Assembly (NCBI GenBank): GCA_031002005.1
Contig: CM061921.1
Span: forward strand, 174,476,935 to 174,540,934
DNA from: Vandiemenella viatica
Taxonomy: Eukaryota > Arthropoda > Insecta > Orthoptera > Morabidae
Direction of reading: 5' to 3'
DNA: 64,000 bases
The first letter of the stretch is position 1. Each line of letters starts with the position of its first letter. A program made the position numbers and the translations under genes. The notes under the pieces were generated by a model. That model made no database searches. It saw nothing but the letters and a program-made list of their open reading frames with translations, and was not told the DNA's origin. Of the stretch, positions 10,290-22,990 are shown piece by piece.

Positions 10290-11400
10290 GACACACGCAC
10301 GGTGCATGTAGTGTCACTGAGCGTGCTATCCGTGTTTAGAATTGGGAAGGCACGGGATCTATTTGACATTGACCGAGGTCAAATTGTAATGGCCCGGAGG
10401 CTCGGCACTATCATTTCGGAAACTGGGAGTTCGAGGAGTGCTGTGGTGAGTGTCTTCAACAAGTTGCGAAACCAAGGTCAAACCATGTCCAAACGTCGTG
10501 TGGCTGGGCGGCCATCCCTCATTAAAGTTGTCGGACGTCGTAGGCTGGGCAGACTGGAAAATCAGAACAGGCGGTGACCTATGGCGGAACTAACATCAGA
10601 CTTTAATGCTGGGTAGAGTACAGGGTGTGTCTGAACACCCAGTGCACCGAACACCCCTAACTATAGGTCACCGTAGCCGACGACCCATGCATGTGCCAAT
10701 GTTAAATCCACGACATCGGCACCTGCGAATGAAATAGGCAAGTGACCATCGTCACTGGACGTTGGCGCAGTGGCAGAACGTTGCATGGTATGATGAATCC
10801 CGACATCTTCTTCATGATAGGATGCGAATCCGTCGTTTTGCAGGGGAATAGCTTCTTGAATTCTGTACTGCGGGACGGAGGCGAGCTGGCATCGGCTCAA
10901 TTACGCTCTGGGGAACATTCACGTGGGCATCCATGGGTCCACTGGAGCTCGTGCAAAGCAGCATGATGTCCAATAAGTATCGTACTCTGCTCGCAGACCA
11001 CGTACACCCATTCATAACGACCATGTTTCTTAACGACAGTGGCTTTTTTCAACATGATAATGCACCATGTCACAAGGATAGGAGTATGATGGTTTGGTTC
11101 GAGGAACACAGTGGCGAGTTGTAATTGGTGTGCTGGGCTCCCAATTCACCAGATCTGATCCCGATGGAACACATCTGGGATATGATGGAACGTGGCATCA
11201 GAGCTCATCGCCCCCTCCCCGGAATTTACGGAAATGAGGTGACTTGCGTGTGCAGATGTGGTGCCAGCTCCTCCAGCGACCTACCATGGCCTCATTGCTT
11301 CCATGACAAGACGCGTCGCCGCTGTTATCCATGCCAAAGGTGGACATCCCGGCTATTACTTAGGTGGTCACAATGTTCTGGCTGATCAGTCTATTTCTAC
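10290..11400 (+). pseudogene. Tc1-like transposase, frameshifted relic
   Basis: 10302-10577 encodes an N-terminal helix-turn-helix region (…IVMARRLGTIISETGSSRSA, then VFNKLRNQGQT and GRPSL). Downstream, in changing frames, come FMIGCES-type decay, then 10933-11124 with YRTLLADHVHPF and FQHDNAPCH (second catalytic Asp), and 11125-11385 with WAPNSPDLIPMEHIWD (third catalytic acidic position) and a tail SMTRRVAAVIHAKGGHPGYY. The order is that of Tc1-family DDE transposases, which cut and paste at TA. Several frameshifts and stops make it inactive. Terminal inverted repeats were not identified. Confidence 0.8.
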
Positions 11401-11884
11401 CAAATTTTCTGTTTCTAGGAACACGGAAAGTATAGTGGAGTTACTTGGTTAAACATTTTTAAATTAACTAACTTCCAAAGGAACGAAGTGAAGTTTAACA
11501 TACTATTTAAACTTAAGCTCCACCTATAATAATAATATGAGGCATATAAAGACATTAGGGTAGGATTCGACTTCACTTTTGAGTAGATAAGGGGTAATTA
11601 TATCAAAATTTGCCAATTTTAGCATTTTATTATGATTTGGAGGAGTGACACTGCTATGCGCCCAGATTAACAGTAGAAATGGTATTAATAACTTCCCAAG
11701 TGAATGTAGGATGAAAGTAAAATTTAATGTGTTGCAAACGCTTGCTGAGGGTGTAATGGTTTGGGAGAGACTGTATTAGCCTTTTCCAACCAAATGTCAA
11801 CCTCTCTTTGACGTGGTACACCCTGTTTGTACGGACGATGCTCTGGCGACTGAAAGATTCCCGGTATAAAAAGTCACCCACTGT
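11401..11884. other. No supported gene
   Basis: Spacer between the Tc1 relic and the RTE element. A minus-strand frame at 11881-11654 (75 codons) has no recognisable domain. Confidence 0.35.
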
Positions 11885-12299
11885 TTGCCAACGGCCTCCG
11901 AAAGGAGGGCAGAAGAGTGGGGAGTGGTCCAGGGCACCTTGGGGTTGGAAACGGCCCTAAAAGGAGGATGAAATCAAAAATGATCATCGGGATGGGGATG
12001 CAGAAGGCAACGGGAAACTACTGCATTAAAGACCCAAAGGGTATCCCGAGGACATGTAATCCTCTCAAATTACATATATCATGATGGCTTCTTCCTGGGT
12101 ATTCCGGAGGTAAAATAGTCCCCCAATCGGATCTCCGGGTGGGGACTGCTCAGGGAGGAGTCATCAGAATGGATAGAAACATTCTACGAGTCAGAGCGTG
12201 GAATGTTAGAAGTCTGAATAGGGCAGGTAGGTTAGAAAACTTAAAAACGGAGATGGAACAACTTAAGTTAGATGCTGTTGGGATTAGTGAGATTAAATA

Positions 12300-14350
12300 A
12301 TATAAAAATAGTAATAATAATTGATAAAATTGCGATGGAGCGCCAGCTCCCGTGGCAATCCCCCTACACCCCCTCCCTTTCCCCTTCCAACCTACTTTTG
12401 CCGTCTACTAATTTTTACTTTAAATTCTTTCAGTGTTTCCGTTAAGTTATTCATCGCTGCTTCTCTTGGTAATTTATTCCAGTCCCTCACTTCCTTTCCA
12501 ATGAAAGAAAATTTTCCAACACCCTTATGCCTGTAATCAAGTGCCAGCTTGTTGTCATGGCCAACCTTATCCTTCCAAGCACCTCTCTTAATTTTCCCAC
12601 CAATAACTTTCCATGCTTCATCACCATTATAGGCTTTGTACAGTCCCATGAATCTCTTCACCCTCCTTCTATCCTCCAATGAATCCCACTCCAGTTCCTT
12701 TATCATATTAGTTACCGATTGTGTTCTGCAGTAATTTCCAGAGACAAACCTGGCAGCCCTCCTCTGCACCCCCTCCAACTCCTGTATTTGATACCCAAAA
12801 TGTGGATCCCAAACTACACCACCATATTCCAGCAATGGCCTGATCAAAGTTTTGTACCCCAATTCCCTTACTTCTCTAGTGCATCCCCTCATCACTCCTT
12901 CCAACAGGAGAAGCATTTTGAACCCTTTCCTTACTACCTGTCAAACGTGTCCTGCCCAGTTAAGTTTGCTATCAAATGTAATGCCAAGGTATTTACATTT
13001 CGAGTCTTCAATAAGAAGCTCCTTCCCCACTTTATAATCGTAATCAACCTTTAGCTTTTTATCTGTGTACCTCATAAGCTGACTCTTCTTTGCATTTATC
13101 TTCATCCCATGTTGACTCACCCAGCTAGTTATCCTATCTATATCACCCTGCAACTGTTTACAGTCTTCAATTGTTTTGATCCTTGTATATAATATTATGT
13201 CATCTGCAAACAATCTAATTTCTGACAGTAAACTATTAACACAATCATTTATTAGAATAACGAATAACATTGGTCCCTATACACTACCCTGTGGGACCTC
13301 CATGTTCACTTCTTCTTCTTTTGATATTGCATTTCCTATCCTAACTTTTTGTTTTCTACCTTTTAGGAATTCTTCCACCCAGAAAATCACCTTTTTATCA
13401 GCTCGAATAGTTTTTACCTTATATTTAGTACTATTTTATGGCTCACTCCGTCAAAGGCCTTTGAAAGATCTAGTGCCACACTATTAACTTGACCTCCCCT
13501 GTCCATTGCATCAGAAATATATTCCATATATACCACTAACTGAGATTCACACGATTATCCTAGTCTAAAGCCATGTTGCCGACTTGAAACCATTTACTTT
13601 CCTCACAGACACCTCTAATATGGTTGCATATTAATCTCTTTATTAATTTACCTACCGCTTATGTCAAGCTGATTGACCTATAGTTTTCAACCCTGTTTGT
13701 CACCCCTCCTTTATGGACCGGTACTACTATTACACTTTTCCAGTCATCTGGTAAACAACAAGTATCCAGACTCAATTTAAATAATGTTTCAAGGTAAGGT
13801 ACAATGTCCCATCCTATTATCTTTAAGACATCTGTAGTAATATTATCAACATCAGCCCCTTTATGCTTTTTTAGATTCCTTAGTTCCTACATGATATCTT
13901 CATATTTAATTTCAAATTTTCTAATCTGCCCCCCTCCAACTGTAAAGATAGGTTGTTTCCAGATTTAACCCCTGATTTATAGTCTCTAATGGACTCACTG
14001 AACCAGTTACTCAATAAGTCTGCTTTTTTTAAATCCTACGTAACTTCTTCTCCATCCTTATCTATAATTGTCTCAATACTCTCTCTTCCCCTCAGTTTCC
14101 TGATATATCTCTAGAAATTTCTAGATGCATCAGTCACAGGTCCCCCTGCACCAATAATATTCTTCATATACTCATCCTTAGCCAGTTTCTTTGACATAAT
14201 TAATTCTTTGTTAGTTATTTCATAGCCTCCCTACTGCCTTGCTGTGTATTAACTCTGTTATTTCTGGTCTCACCTATCTCTTTAACCTCCTCAACTCCCT
14301 GAAGCTTCTGTACTTCTCTTTATTCTCTGTTTTGGAATAAACATTTCTTC
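12300..14350 (-). mobile_element. Antisense LINE copy A (CR1/Jockey group), 5'-truncated
   Basis: This lies inside the RTE endonuclease. It shares sequence throughout with copy B at 41.3-43.5 kb, from the 3' UTR (CAATGGAGC...GGCAAT words) to the pre-RT region, where it stops (5' truncation near 14350). Flanks suggest a 4-base duplication AAAT (12295-12299 region and 14353-14356). The sense strand is minus, so the 3' end is at 12300 with an A/T-rich tail. Coding sequence is broken by stops and at least one frameshift. Confidence 0.8.
12392..13270 (-). pseudogene. Reverse transcriptase C-terminal half of LINE copy A
   Basis: Two frames, 13270-12941 and 12916-12392, together encode LFADDIILYTR (motif C intact), GMKINAKKSQLMRY, CKYLGITFDSKLNW, then after a frameshift RPLLEYGGVVWDP and VQRRAARFVSGNY (the conserved post-RT segment) and WNKLPREA near the end. 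The upstream RT motifs A and B are present only in decayed form to about 13560. Sister copy B helps align the domains. Confidence 0.8.
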
Positions 14351-15017
14351 GCCCCAAATGGAAGGAGGATTTCTGGTCTCGGGAACACAGGATAATTAGC
14401 ACAGAAGCTGTCAATGGAGTCACTGGTGCAGGATTTGTAATGAATAAGAGAGTAGGGAAACGTGTGAGTTATTAAGATCAGCTTAGTGACGGGATTATTT
14501 TGATGACTTTAGAAACTAAGCCCGCACCAACCACGTTAGTACAAGTGAATATGCCAACATCACAGGAGGATGATGAAGAAATAGAGAAAATATACGCCGA
14601 AATTGAAGAACTAATCCAATATGTGAAAGGGGAGGAAAATCTAATAATCATGGGTGGTTGGAATGCAATAGTTGGAGAAGGAAAAGAGGGGAATACTGTA
14701 GGATCTTCTGATCTAGGAGAAAGAAATGAGCGAATAAGCAGATTGTTAGAATTTTGTGAAAGATATAAGCTAGTTATGGCAAACACACTGTTTAAGAACA
14801 GTGCAAGGAGGATATACACCTGGAAACGTCCTGGGGATACAAGCAGATATCAGCTGGATTATATCATAGTCAAACAGAGATTCAGGAATCAAGTTCTATA
14901 CTGTAAAGCGTACCCAGGAGCAGATATAGACTATGACCATAATTTGATAGTAATGAAGTGCAGGCTGAAATTCAAGCGAATATGGAAGCCTAGTAAACAG
15001 AAAAGATGCAAGTGAAT

Positions 15018-15340
15018 AAACTGAAACAATCTGGCACGAAAGAAAAATATGCGGAAATGGTAAACATATGTTTAACAAGTAATTCGGAAAGTAGCTCTAC
15101 AGAGGACGAATGGAATGCATTAAAAACCGAAATGATGAAAGCTGGTAAAGAAACATTAGGCTTTAGGGGAAAAGCCGCCCGAAAACCTTGGATCACAGGG
15201 GATATTTGGAAACTGATGGATCAGAGGAGAAGGCACAAAAATGCTCAGGATCAAGCAGGAAGAGAGGAATACAGGCAATTTAGAAATCAAATAAACAGGA
15301 ATTGCAAAAATAAGCAAAAGTAAAATGGCTACAAGAAAAG
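15018..15340 (+). pseudogene. RTE linker between endonuclease and RT
   Basis: Frame open from 15006 to 15323: lysine-rich, with KPWITGDIWKLMDQRRRHKN, the conserved W(I/M)T..I...M..RR.. block that RTE-type polyproteins carry between endonuclease and reverse transcriptase. It is offset in frame from both neighbours. Confidence 0.65.
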
Positions 15341-15559
15341 TGTGAAAAAGTAGAAAAGGAAACTGTCATAGGTAAGGTAGATGTTAACATACAGGAAGAT
15401 CGAACCGAATTTGGGAGAAATGAAGAAAAGAGGTGTAAACATTAAAGCGGCCGATGGGAAACCTCTCCTAGCACAGACTATAGAGCTAACCGATGGAAGG
15501 AATACATTGAAAAACTTTATGATGGGGACGACTTGAACAATAGCATAATGGAATAAGAA

Positions 15560-16900
15560 AGCGATGTCGATATTGATGATTTAGAAAATCGTGTTTTGAG
15601 GACAGAATTTAATATTGCTCTGAATGACTTGAAAGCAAATAAGGCAGTTGGAATTGATGAAATCCCTGCAGAACTTCTTAAATCCCTAGGAGTAGAAGGA
15701 ATCGAAAGATTATTCAATTTGATATCAAAAAGTTATGAAACAGGAGAAATTCCAACTGATTTTAATAAAAATATCATCTTCATACTCCCGAAGAAAGCAC
15801 AAGCCGAAAAATGTGAGAATTATCGCACCATTAGTCTAACATCACATTCCTCAAAATTACTGACCAGAATAATATACAGAAGAATGGAAAGGGTAGTAGA
15901 AGAGACAGTAGGTAAAGATCAGTTTAGGTAAAATCGTGGAACGAGGGAAGCAATTCTGGCTCTAGGATTAATACTTGAAGGGCGGATCAAGAAAAACAAA
16001 GATACTTTTTTGGCGTTTGTTGATTTAGAAAAAGCTTTTGATAATGTTAGGTGGGACAAGAGGTTAACAATTTTAAAGAAATTGGGCCTAAAATATCGAG
16101 ATAGGAGAATACTTTATAAATGAAGTAGCTATAGTAAAAGTAGAGAACCATGAGAGACATGCCTCAGTTAAATAGGGTGTGTGATGAGGTTGTAGTCTAT
16201 CCCCGTTAATATTCAACTTGTATGTAGAAGAAGCAATAAAGGAAATAAAAGAAAAATTTTCATGTAGCATAAGTGTTCACGGAGAAAAAATAAGTATGCT
16301 ACGATTTGCTGACGACATTGTCTTGTTACCAGAGAGCGCTGAGGATATTGAGAAGTTACTGAATGGCATGAACAAAATACTGAAGGAAGATTTTTGACTG
16401 AATATAAAACAAAGCAAGACAAAAGTGATGAAATGTAGCAGAAATGATACTAATACTGGTAGATTAAATATAAAAATAGGATCGGATGCAATACGAAAAG
16501 TAAGTGAATTCTACTCCTTGGAAAGCAAAATTACAACCGATGGCCAAAGCAGGAATAATGTTAAAAGCAGAATAACACTAGCAAAAAGAGCCTTCATGAA
16601 AAAGAAAAATCTTTTAGTTACAAATATTGATCTAGGAATTAGAAAGAACTTTTTTTTTAATCTAAGTGTGGAGCACAGAACTTTATGGTAGCGAAACATG
16701 GACTTCAGGAATACCAGAAATAAATAAAATTGAAGCATTTTAAATATGGTGCTACAGAAGAATGCTGAAAATTAAACGGACCGAAAAAGTACGAAATCAA
16801 CGAGTTTTGGAAATAATGGGTGAGAAAAGAAGTTTTAGGAAGAAGCTTACAGAAAAAAGAGACTTGTTGGTAGGTCACATTTTGAGACATGCTGGATTGG
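15560..16900 (+). pseudogene. RTE reverse transcriptase, decayed
   Basis: 15596-15931 holds the RT fingers: LKANKAVGIDEIPAELLK, FILPKKA, ENYRTISLTSHSSKLL. Motif A follows across a stop (FVDLEKAFDNV, about 16017-16050). Motif C is FADDIVLL with FADD at 16304-16315. The thumb side includes LNIKQSKTKVMKC and, at 16425-16691, the sequence up to the usual Y..ETW-type block, here SETWTSG. At least four stops or frameshifts intervene. A 219-codon frame on the opposite strand (17364-16705) is an antisense shadow. Confidence 0.75.
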
Positions 16901-17399
16901 TTAGTGGAAGGAACAGTTAAAGGTAAGAACGGTAGAGGAAGACAGAGATTAGAATATATGAAGCAGATAATTGAGGACGTGGGTTGTAATGGATATATAA
17001 AGATAAAGAGGTTAGCACAAGATAGGAAGGTATGGAGGATTGCATCAAACCAGCCGAAAGACTGATGACACCAAAAAAAATTATGCTTGCTGATCTCTTT
17101 GCATAAAAGAAATTTGAAGGATATAGCGTCATGCCAAGCAAAGATACTAACGTATAAATAGGCATCGAAACGATTCACTTTTGTATTGCCATGGAATAAA
17201 TATAGGGAAAATAACTCATATTGGACTCTTGTTATAATTATGCTGTGAAATAAATATTTTTGCTTGTAACATTTTTCTTTTCTTGTAATTTTAAATAATA
17301 GCGCATTTACTTTTGGAAGGCTAATAGTGTCGTTCATGTCATTGAGCACGCATGTGGAAGGCAATTGGTTTTAACGGATATTTTTAAGGCATTGATAAC

Positions 17400-18545
17400 A
17401 AATACTTGGGTTGTAAAGCGGTTACGAGACATCGCCTTCCCGTTCGATGACCTTCCGCATCCGCGATACGAGTTTATTGATCCCGTCGTTGAACCAGTCT
17501 CCCGCCGCGTCGCGAAGAAATCTGGTGACTCCGACCTGCTCTTCCTCGTCTGATCGGAACTTCTGTCCTCCCAGGTGTTTTAAAGCGCGGGAAATATATG
17601 GCAGTCGTTTGGGGCAATGTCTGGGCTATAGAGGGGGGGGGCGTGTTCAACGAGATCCCAACTAAATTGTTCGACGAGGGAGGTCGTTTGATGTGAGACG
17701 TGAGGACGCGCGTTGTCATGATGCAAAGACGCTCCCTTTGTGAGCATTTCTCTTCTTTTGTTCTGGATAGCCCGCAAAAATTTCTTGAAAGTTTCACAGT
17801 AGCGGCCCGAGTTGATTGTTGTTCGTTTTGGCATGAAATCCACCAACATTACCCCCTTTCGCTATCGAGAAAACAGTCGCCATAACCTTACCGACTGACT
17901 TCTTTGTATTGAAGTTTTGGGCTTGGGCGAAGATGAGTGACGCCATTGTTTGGACTGCTACATCGTTTCAGGAATATAATAATGCACCCAGATCTCCTCC
18001 CCAGTCACTATCGAATCCAGGAAGTCTTCCCCTTTCAAAGCGGCGAACAAATTCTTTGACACATTCCACGCGCTTTCTTTTGTGTTCGTCAGTGAGCTGT
18101 CTGGGAACCTACCTGGTGGACACTTTACTGTTTTTGAAACACTTGTGTTTACGGAGATTTTTTCACACTCTCCATTAAGTCCCTCGGTTATCTCATCAAG
18201 CGTTATCCTTCAGTTACTGTGCTCCATCTCCACTTCCGCACGTTTTTAATGTCCATACACTTTACCCCGAACACTTCCACTAACTGACGATGGATTTCTA
18301 TCGGTATAACCTTTCTCGCGTTTAAAAATCGTATCACTGAGCGCATTTCTCACCTGGCGGACGAGCTAAGCGGCAGCTCCATCGCAGACAGCTGCCAAAC
18401 AGCGACTGATAGTCCGATCGAGCTCGGACCGGTACCATTCGGTGGTGGAAGAACCATGGAACACGGCGCTGTTGTCGGATTTCGTCTAGCATTGTTCGTT
18501 TTGACGCGGCGTCGTTGGAGACCTTATTTTTTTAATCGCCCTCGT
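17400..18545 (-). pseudogene. mariner-type transposase relic
   Basis: Minus strand. The N-terminal helix-turn-helix lies near 18345-18230 (VIRFLNARKVIPIEIHRQLV, then FGVKCMD.KNVRKW). The catalytic half at 17849-17580 has FMPKRTTINSGRYCETFKKF, then AIQNKRREMLTKGASLHHDN, then ARPHVSHQTT and YSPDIAPNDCHIFPAL, the HDNARPH and SPD(I/L)APxD blocks of mariner D,D34D enzymes. The C-terminal end FRSDEEEQVGVTRF lies near 17540-17480. A 5' end with TACGAGGGCGATT (minus strand, near 18530) resembles mariner terminal repeats. Stops and frameshifts are present, and the 3' repeat was not found. Confidence 0.8.
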
Positions 18546-18825
18546 ACTTGTATTAGGGTAGAAAGTGACTTCAGTTTGGAGTAAATAAGTGGTAGATATA
18601 AATAAATTTAACGATTTTAGACTAGGGTGTGGGTAAAACTTCATCTGTGGCGCATATTTGAGCTTTCTATTACTACAGGAAGTACGTTAGAGTTTTGATT
18701 ATCATCAGGGAGTGACTGAGTGAGGTACAAAATCGGTGACATTTTTAATCGAATAACTTATAAAATAAGAACAGGAACAACGCAAAATTTAATGTATTTG
18801 CTAAGATTTCAGATATCTACACCGA

Positions 18826-19556
18826 TGAGCCAAAACATTATGACAACTACCCATGGCGTGGTTCAGTTCCCATATTGACCCATCGACATCGTCAATTATG
18901 ATTGTAGTGGGCACGAGACCATCGAGATGGGACCGTGGATCAATGGAAACGTGTCGCCTGGTCGGATGAATGATGTTTCTTGTTACGCCAGGTCGATAGC
19001 CGTATTCGGATGCACTGTCTTCCAGACGAATGGCTGTTCGAAACATTACCGCGCCATGGACGCAGGCTGGTCGGGACACTATTAAGCTTCGCCGGACATT
19101 GGCCTTGGTGTCCATTGGAGCTGTGATAGTGATGTAGGGTACAATGACACCTGTGGACTTCATGAAAATTACTGCAGACCACCTGCATCCCTCCATGCTT
19201 CATGGCTTCCACAAATGCGATGGCATCTTCCAGCAGGATAGCTGTCTGTGTCACAATGTCATAGTCATGCCATAGTGGTTTGAGGAGTTAGATTGAGTAC
19301 TAACGTTGATTTCTTAGCCACCAGAATCGCCTGACTTTAACTTGATAGAAAACATCTGGGACACTATCGGGTGCCAGCTCCGTCCCCACAAATCACCTTC
19401 CGTAATTTAAGAGAATTGAGTGAGCTGTGTGTAAACATCTGGTTCCCCATACCTGCGGAAACCTACCAACAACTTTTCGAATCCATGCAGCGCCGAATCG
19501 ATATTATATTGCGTTCCAAAGGTTTATCAACACGCTATCAAGCAGGGGCTCATGTA
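18826..19556 (+). pseudogene. Tc1-like element, internally deleted
   Basis: The left end CTACACCGATGAGCCAAAACATTATGAC is a typical Tc1-family terminal repeat. Coding remains: RVAWSDE-like region near 18945-18975 (decayed), GRRGCPT-like middle, then PESPDFNLIENIWDT at 19321-19365, the third catalytic block. The N-terminal DNA-binding domain is absent and the right terminal repeat is missing. Minus-strand frames in this interval are shadows. Confidence 0.65.
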
Positions 19557-19823
19557 TGATAGAAATTTGAGGCATGGAGCATCACAAATAACAAAGAAAG
19601 CGATCTACAAAAAGTAACCAAATTGCTTCGATAAAAGGGTAGGCAGCGCCGCCGTTGACTCGACTTGGCGAGCGCACTCCAGCTCACCAGATAATCCTGT
19701 ATCCGAGCTGTGACTGTTGGTCTCATCATCTCACAAAAACTGCTGAACAAATTTTGATGGTGTTTTCACAGTTTGAAACCTGATGGCATGACTTTATTTT
19801 TTCCTTATACCTTTACGTCTTGT

Positions 19824-20015
19824 CGACGTCATTAGAGATGGGAAAGGACTGGAGGGAAGGAACTGGAAGGAATCGGCGTTGGCCTTTTTGTATTAATCAT
19901 CCCGATTCCCGGCATTCGCCTGGAGTGATTCCAGGAAAACTGAAATTCGGAATTTGAATTGCTGGACGGGGGACGGGGATTGGAACCTGCGTACCTCCCG
20001 TATGTGATCCGATTA
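19824..20015 (-). repeat. tRNA-derived SINE, diverged copy
   Basis: On the minus strand it shares with the SINEs at 33.6 and 34.0 kb the 5' box region (GGTTCCAATCCCCGTCC), the middle CCAGGCGAATGCCGGGAATC and the 3' end TTCCC(A/T)TCTCTAATGACG. It is older than the other two copies and has lost its poly-A tail. Confidence 0.6.
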
Positions 20016-21994
20016 GAATCTGAGGTATGTATTACGACGTTCCATTCGATGGCGCAGGAAATTAAAATCGATTTGAGCTTCAAACATTTTTACATTTGGC
20101 ATAACTAGAAAAATTCTTAGCAGATCTTAGCGAAGTTTTCACAGTATGAAACCTTTAGGCCTGGAAAAAATCTGAGATGTCTATCATCACAGTAACTAAA
20201 TTCGGGACTGATCAGAAAATGAAAATTGGATTAAAACATTAACAAAGAGGTACTTGTGGCTGTAATAACGCCATGTATCGATTGTTTTCGCAAGCATGGG
20301 GTATTCAGTCTTTAAAGTTGTAGTACACACGTACATAGACGTGTACTACATTAATAACGAAAGCCAGTATTTCAAGCAATGAGCATAGGCATCTGCTATA
20401 TTTCTTGGCCCTCCGGGACGACAGGCAGCGTACAACGGACACCTCTAAAATTCCTAAGTTCTGCTGAGCCGCAAGGGACAGAGTTGGACCGCTATGCAAA
20501 AACAGCGCTAGGCAGGAGAATGGTGCGACAACGTGAATCTGATGAAGCTATCACTCAACACGAGAATTGGGGCTTATTCGGAGGAACGTGTTCGTATCCA
20601 TACGACAAATGCGAATAACGAAACATGCGAGTAATGAAATGAATTTGTGAGTGCTTCAAGTCAGGTGACGAACCCGTTACTCAGTAACGAATACATCGTT
20701 ACTTTTACAGCTCTAGACCTCAATAACGTGATTTCCCAACCATTAGATTTTTGTTTGAAACTGATTAGAGCCCAGAAAACTGATTAATAAAGCTACATTA
20801 TATGTTGTACCGGCATTGATAAAGATTTCCGCCGTCTCTATTAAAAGGCTCACAAATGAATTATGTAAAAATACCTGCCACTGAGAAACATCCAGAGATT
20901 TCTTTGCGTGATAGCGCACGGGTTATACTGTCAGTTGAAAAGAATCTAAGCTCCTCTAAAGGTTTTGAAACTCTAAATGACTCTTCCTATCAAAATAGTA
21001 ATTAGTCGGGGTAGTATAAATGTTTATAGGTCTATTCCAATACATAAATTACATCTCTGACAATCTGATAGAACACCTCGAATTAATCATTTTAAAACTA
21101 AAGTCAACACTGATAAATACCGTATGCTTGCGTTCTTTATCTATAACACGGAACCCATCCGGCAAGTGTTACATTACACTAAATCCGTATGTGCAGAGGT
21201 TAACACGAAGAACAATACCCCGCAGGATAACAGATTTATCTAAATGGGAGATTGTATGTTTGGAGTCAGAATTTGCGGGGCTACTCATCTTAAGATTATG
21301 CTTCGCTTTAGATACGTCTTCCTCAACGAACAGCATATCTGACTACTAAGTTCAACATATAACAAATCATCAATTCCCAGTGATTTAAAGAAAATCTGCT
21401 CGCATGTGACATGCAGACACACTGTCACGAAGTTTACAGATCTAAAATTAAATTGATTACGAACATTCACATTTAGCCCTAATAATTATTGAAAAAAATT
21501 AAATCCACTGATTTTTTAAGAATGCCACCAGATTTCTCATAACTTTGATAACCGTCGTAGAGGCCAATTCACTAAAAAAAAAAAAAAATTACACGACACA
21601 TGCTAAAACGATTCCCTAAACTAGACGTGGTAAAAAAAAAAAAAAACAAAAAACCGATGACAGAATTTGAATATATTAGGTCGCACTTTGCTGCAGCATT
21701 CTAAACCTGTGTTTGACCAATAAACATAAAGTTTATGCGTAAGTAGAAAGGGCTTTTACGAAAGTACGCTAAATATGTGTTAGCTGTGAATTAGAAATTG
21801 ATTATATCTAACTCCTTCAATATTTCAGAAAATAATTCCTTGATTTTTTTCCTCCTAACATTTACTAACGTTTGTGAAAATACAACACCAAGAAGCAGAC
21901 GTGATTACAATGAAATTTATTTCACAGATTAGGAACATGACTATTTACAAATGATTAGAATTACAGAACTGTACATGCACTTTGATCGTTAGAA
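20016..21994. other. No supported gene
   Basis: A hairpin GTAGTACAC/GTGTACTAC is present at 20319-20348, and long A runs near 21575 and 21632. The 109-codon frame at 21020-21349 has no recognisable feature. Confidence 0.35.
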
Positions 21995-22990
21995 TTAAGT
22001 ACGGTGTTAAACTGGCACTTTTTGCACTCAGAGCCTCTAGACCATGTGACATGGAATCAAAGAGAGCCTGGGTATGCTGCTGGGGAACACATTGACACGC
22101 GTCCACAAAGCGTCGATATTCAATTTAGGATGACCAGAACCAAAACGTTGCCTACGAATCATATCCCACACATTTTCTACGCGCGTGCGAACATACAGGC
22201 CAGGGAAGCAATTGTACACGTCTTTCTTCGAAGAAGGCTTGCACATTCCTCGTCACATATGAAGCTACCTGCAGGAGGGGCAGTGCCTGTGGCTGTAAAA
22301 CATCCATTACATACCATCAATACATTGGAGGCGAAATAGCCAATAGCACCCCAAATCATCACACTTGAGATCAGTCTACCGCTCAATAACGCAGTCTACT
22401 TGATTGCATTCACCATGGCATAGTCTAACACGTATGAGGCTATAGGACAAGTTGAAGGGGGGCCAGTCCAAAAATATTACATTTTGCCACCCAACACGCC
22501 AGTGACGGCGTTTTAGTGTACATTGCAGTTGGAGGGGCTGGTAGTTTCTGGTAGATGGAAACCAACACAATGGAATGCTTGCAACCAGCTCAGCTCACAG
22601 CAGACGACGTCGAACTATCGAGGAAGTGATGTCCATAACCGTTACAGTGCTTCAACTTCGAAACACTACTGTGGACTAATTCTGTTAGTACGGCCATGCG
22701 GACAATATGGTGGTCATCCCACGTTATAATCACATTATTTGGTCTATAACCCGCTCGTCGGTGTGAAGAACCTTTTTCTATCCACTGGTTCCATACAAGC
22801 ATGACTATCGTAGCAGCGTTTCACGTTACGACAAACCCTTTTCGCGGAAACCAATCATTCACGTGCTGATATTACACTCTTTGTCTTTGACGAACAATAC
22901 TGGCACCTTCTATCATGTATGCACTTCGTTTGATTGCTCTGCACTGACTAACGTGGCGTAACATTGACTTATCCTATCACACAAGAGAGC
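21995..22990 (-). pseudogene. Tc1-like transposase relic, antisense
   Basis: Minus strand, 5' to 3': 22802-22590 carries the helix-turn-helix remnant (RRAGYRPN and IVRMAVL). 22570-22376 has RRHWRVGWQNVIF, where the first catalytic Asp region follows as LDWPPFNL instead of SDESRFNL. 22386-22177 has SVMIWGAIGYFASNVLMV. 22246-22037 has RVENVWDMIRRQ, the third catalytic block. Each domain is in a different frame. This is a different subfamily from the other Tc1 copies here, with longer spacing and the VMIWGAI form. Confidence 0.7.

Larger units (their letters stand above)
12171..15015 (+). pseudogene. RTE endonuclease (APE-type) domain, interrupted
   Basis: The N-terminal block (12171-12299) has the WNVRSL motif and the SEIK position, where the family normally has the metal-binding Glu. 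After the 2-kb insertion the frame continues at 14352, meets a stop near 14474, and then runs open from 14500 to 15015 (…NLIIMGGWNAIVG, RYQLDYIIV, DYDHNLIVMK). The family motif GDFNA appears as GGWNA, losing the Asp, and the terminal SDHN block appears as YDHN. These changes, plus the insertion, mean the nuclease cannot work. Confidence 0.75.
11885..17077 (+). mobile_element. RTE-type LINE, copy 1, split by an antisense LINE
   Basis: Two segments, 11885-12299 and 14351-17077, form one element. The 5' leader ends at an ATG (12171) starting MDRNILRVRAWNVRSLN. The endonuclease breaks off after ISEIK at 12299 and resumes at 14352 with WKEDFWSREHRI, which are adjacent in the second copy of the same family at 28.8-31.4 kb. 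The 3' end is GACTGATGACACC followed by an A run (17057-17077). Reverse transcriptase follows the endonuclease but contains stops and frameshifts. RTE elements copy themselves by target-primed reverse transcription; this copy is dead. Confidence 0.8.

Noticed and set aside
12719..13487. Plus-strand frames of up to 111 codons
   Set aside because: They are opposite-strand shadows of the antisense LINE reverse transcriptase, whose motifs are unambiguous on the minus strand.
16705..17364. 219-codon open frame on the minus strand
   Set aside because: It runs antisense across the RTE reverse-transcriptase tail and beyond; composition is Phe/Ser/Leu-rich as expected from reversed A-rich coding sequence, and it has no domain.
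20319..20348. Hairpin GTAGTACAC/GTGTACTAC as a regulatory RNA
   Set aside because: The stem is short with a 2-base bulge and there is no supporting transcript feature nearby; A/T-rich hairpins of this size are common by chance.
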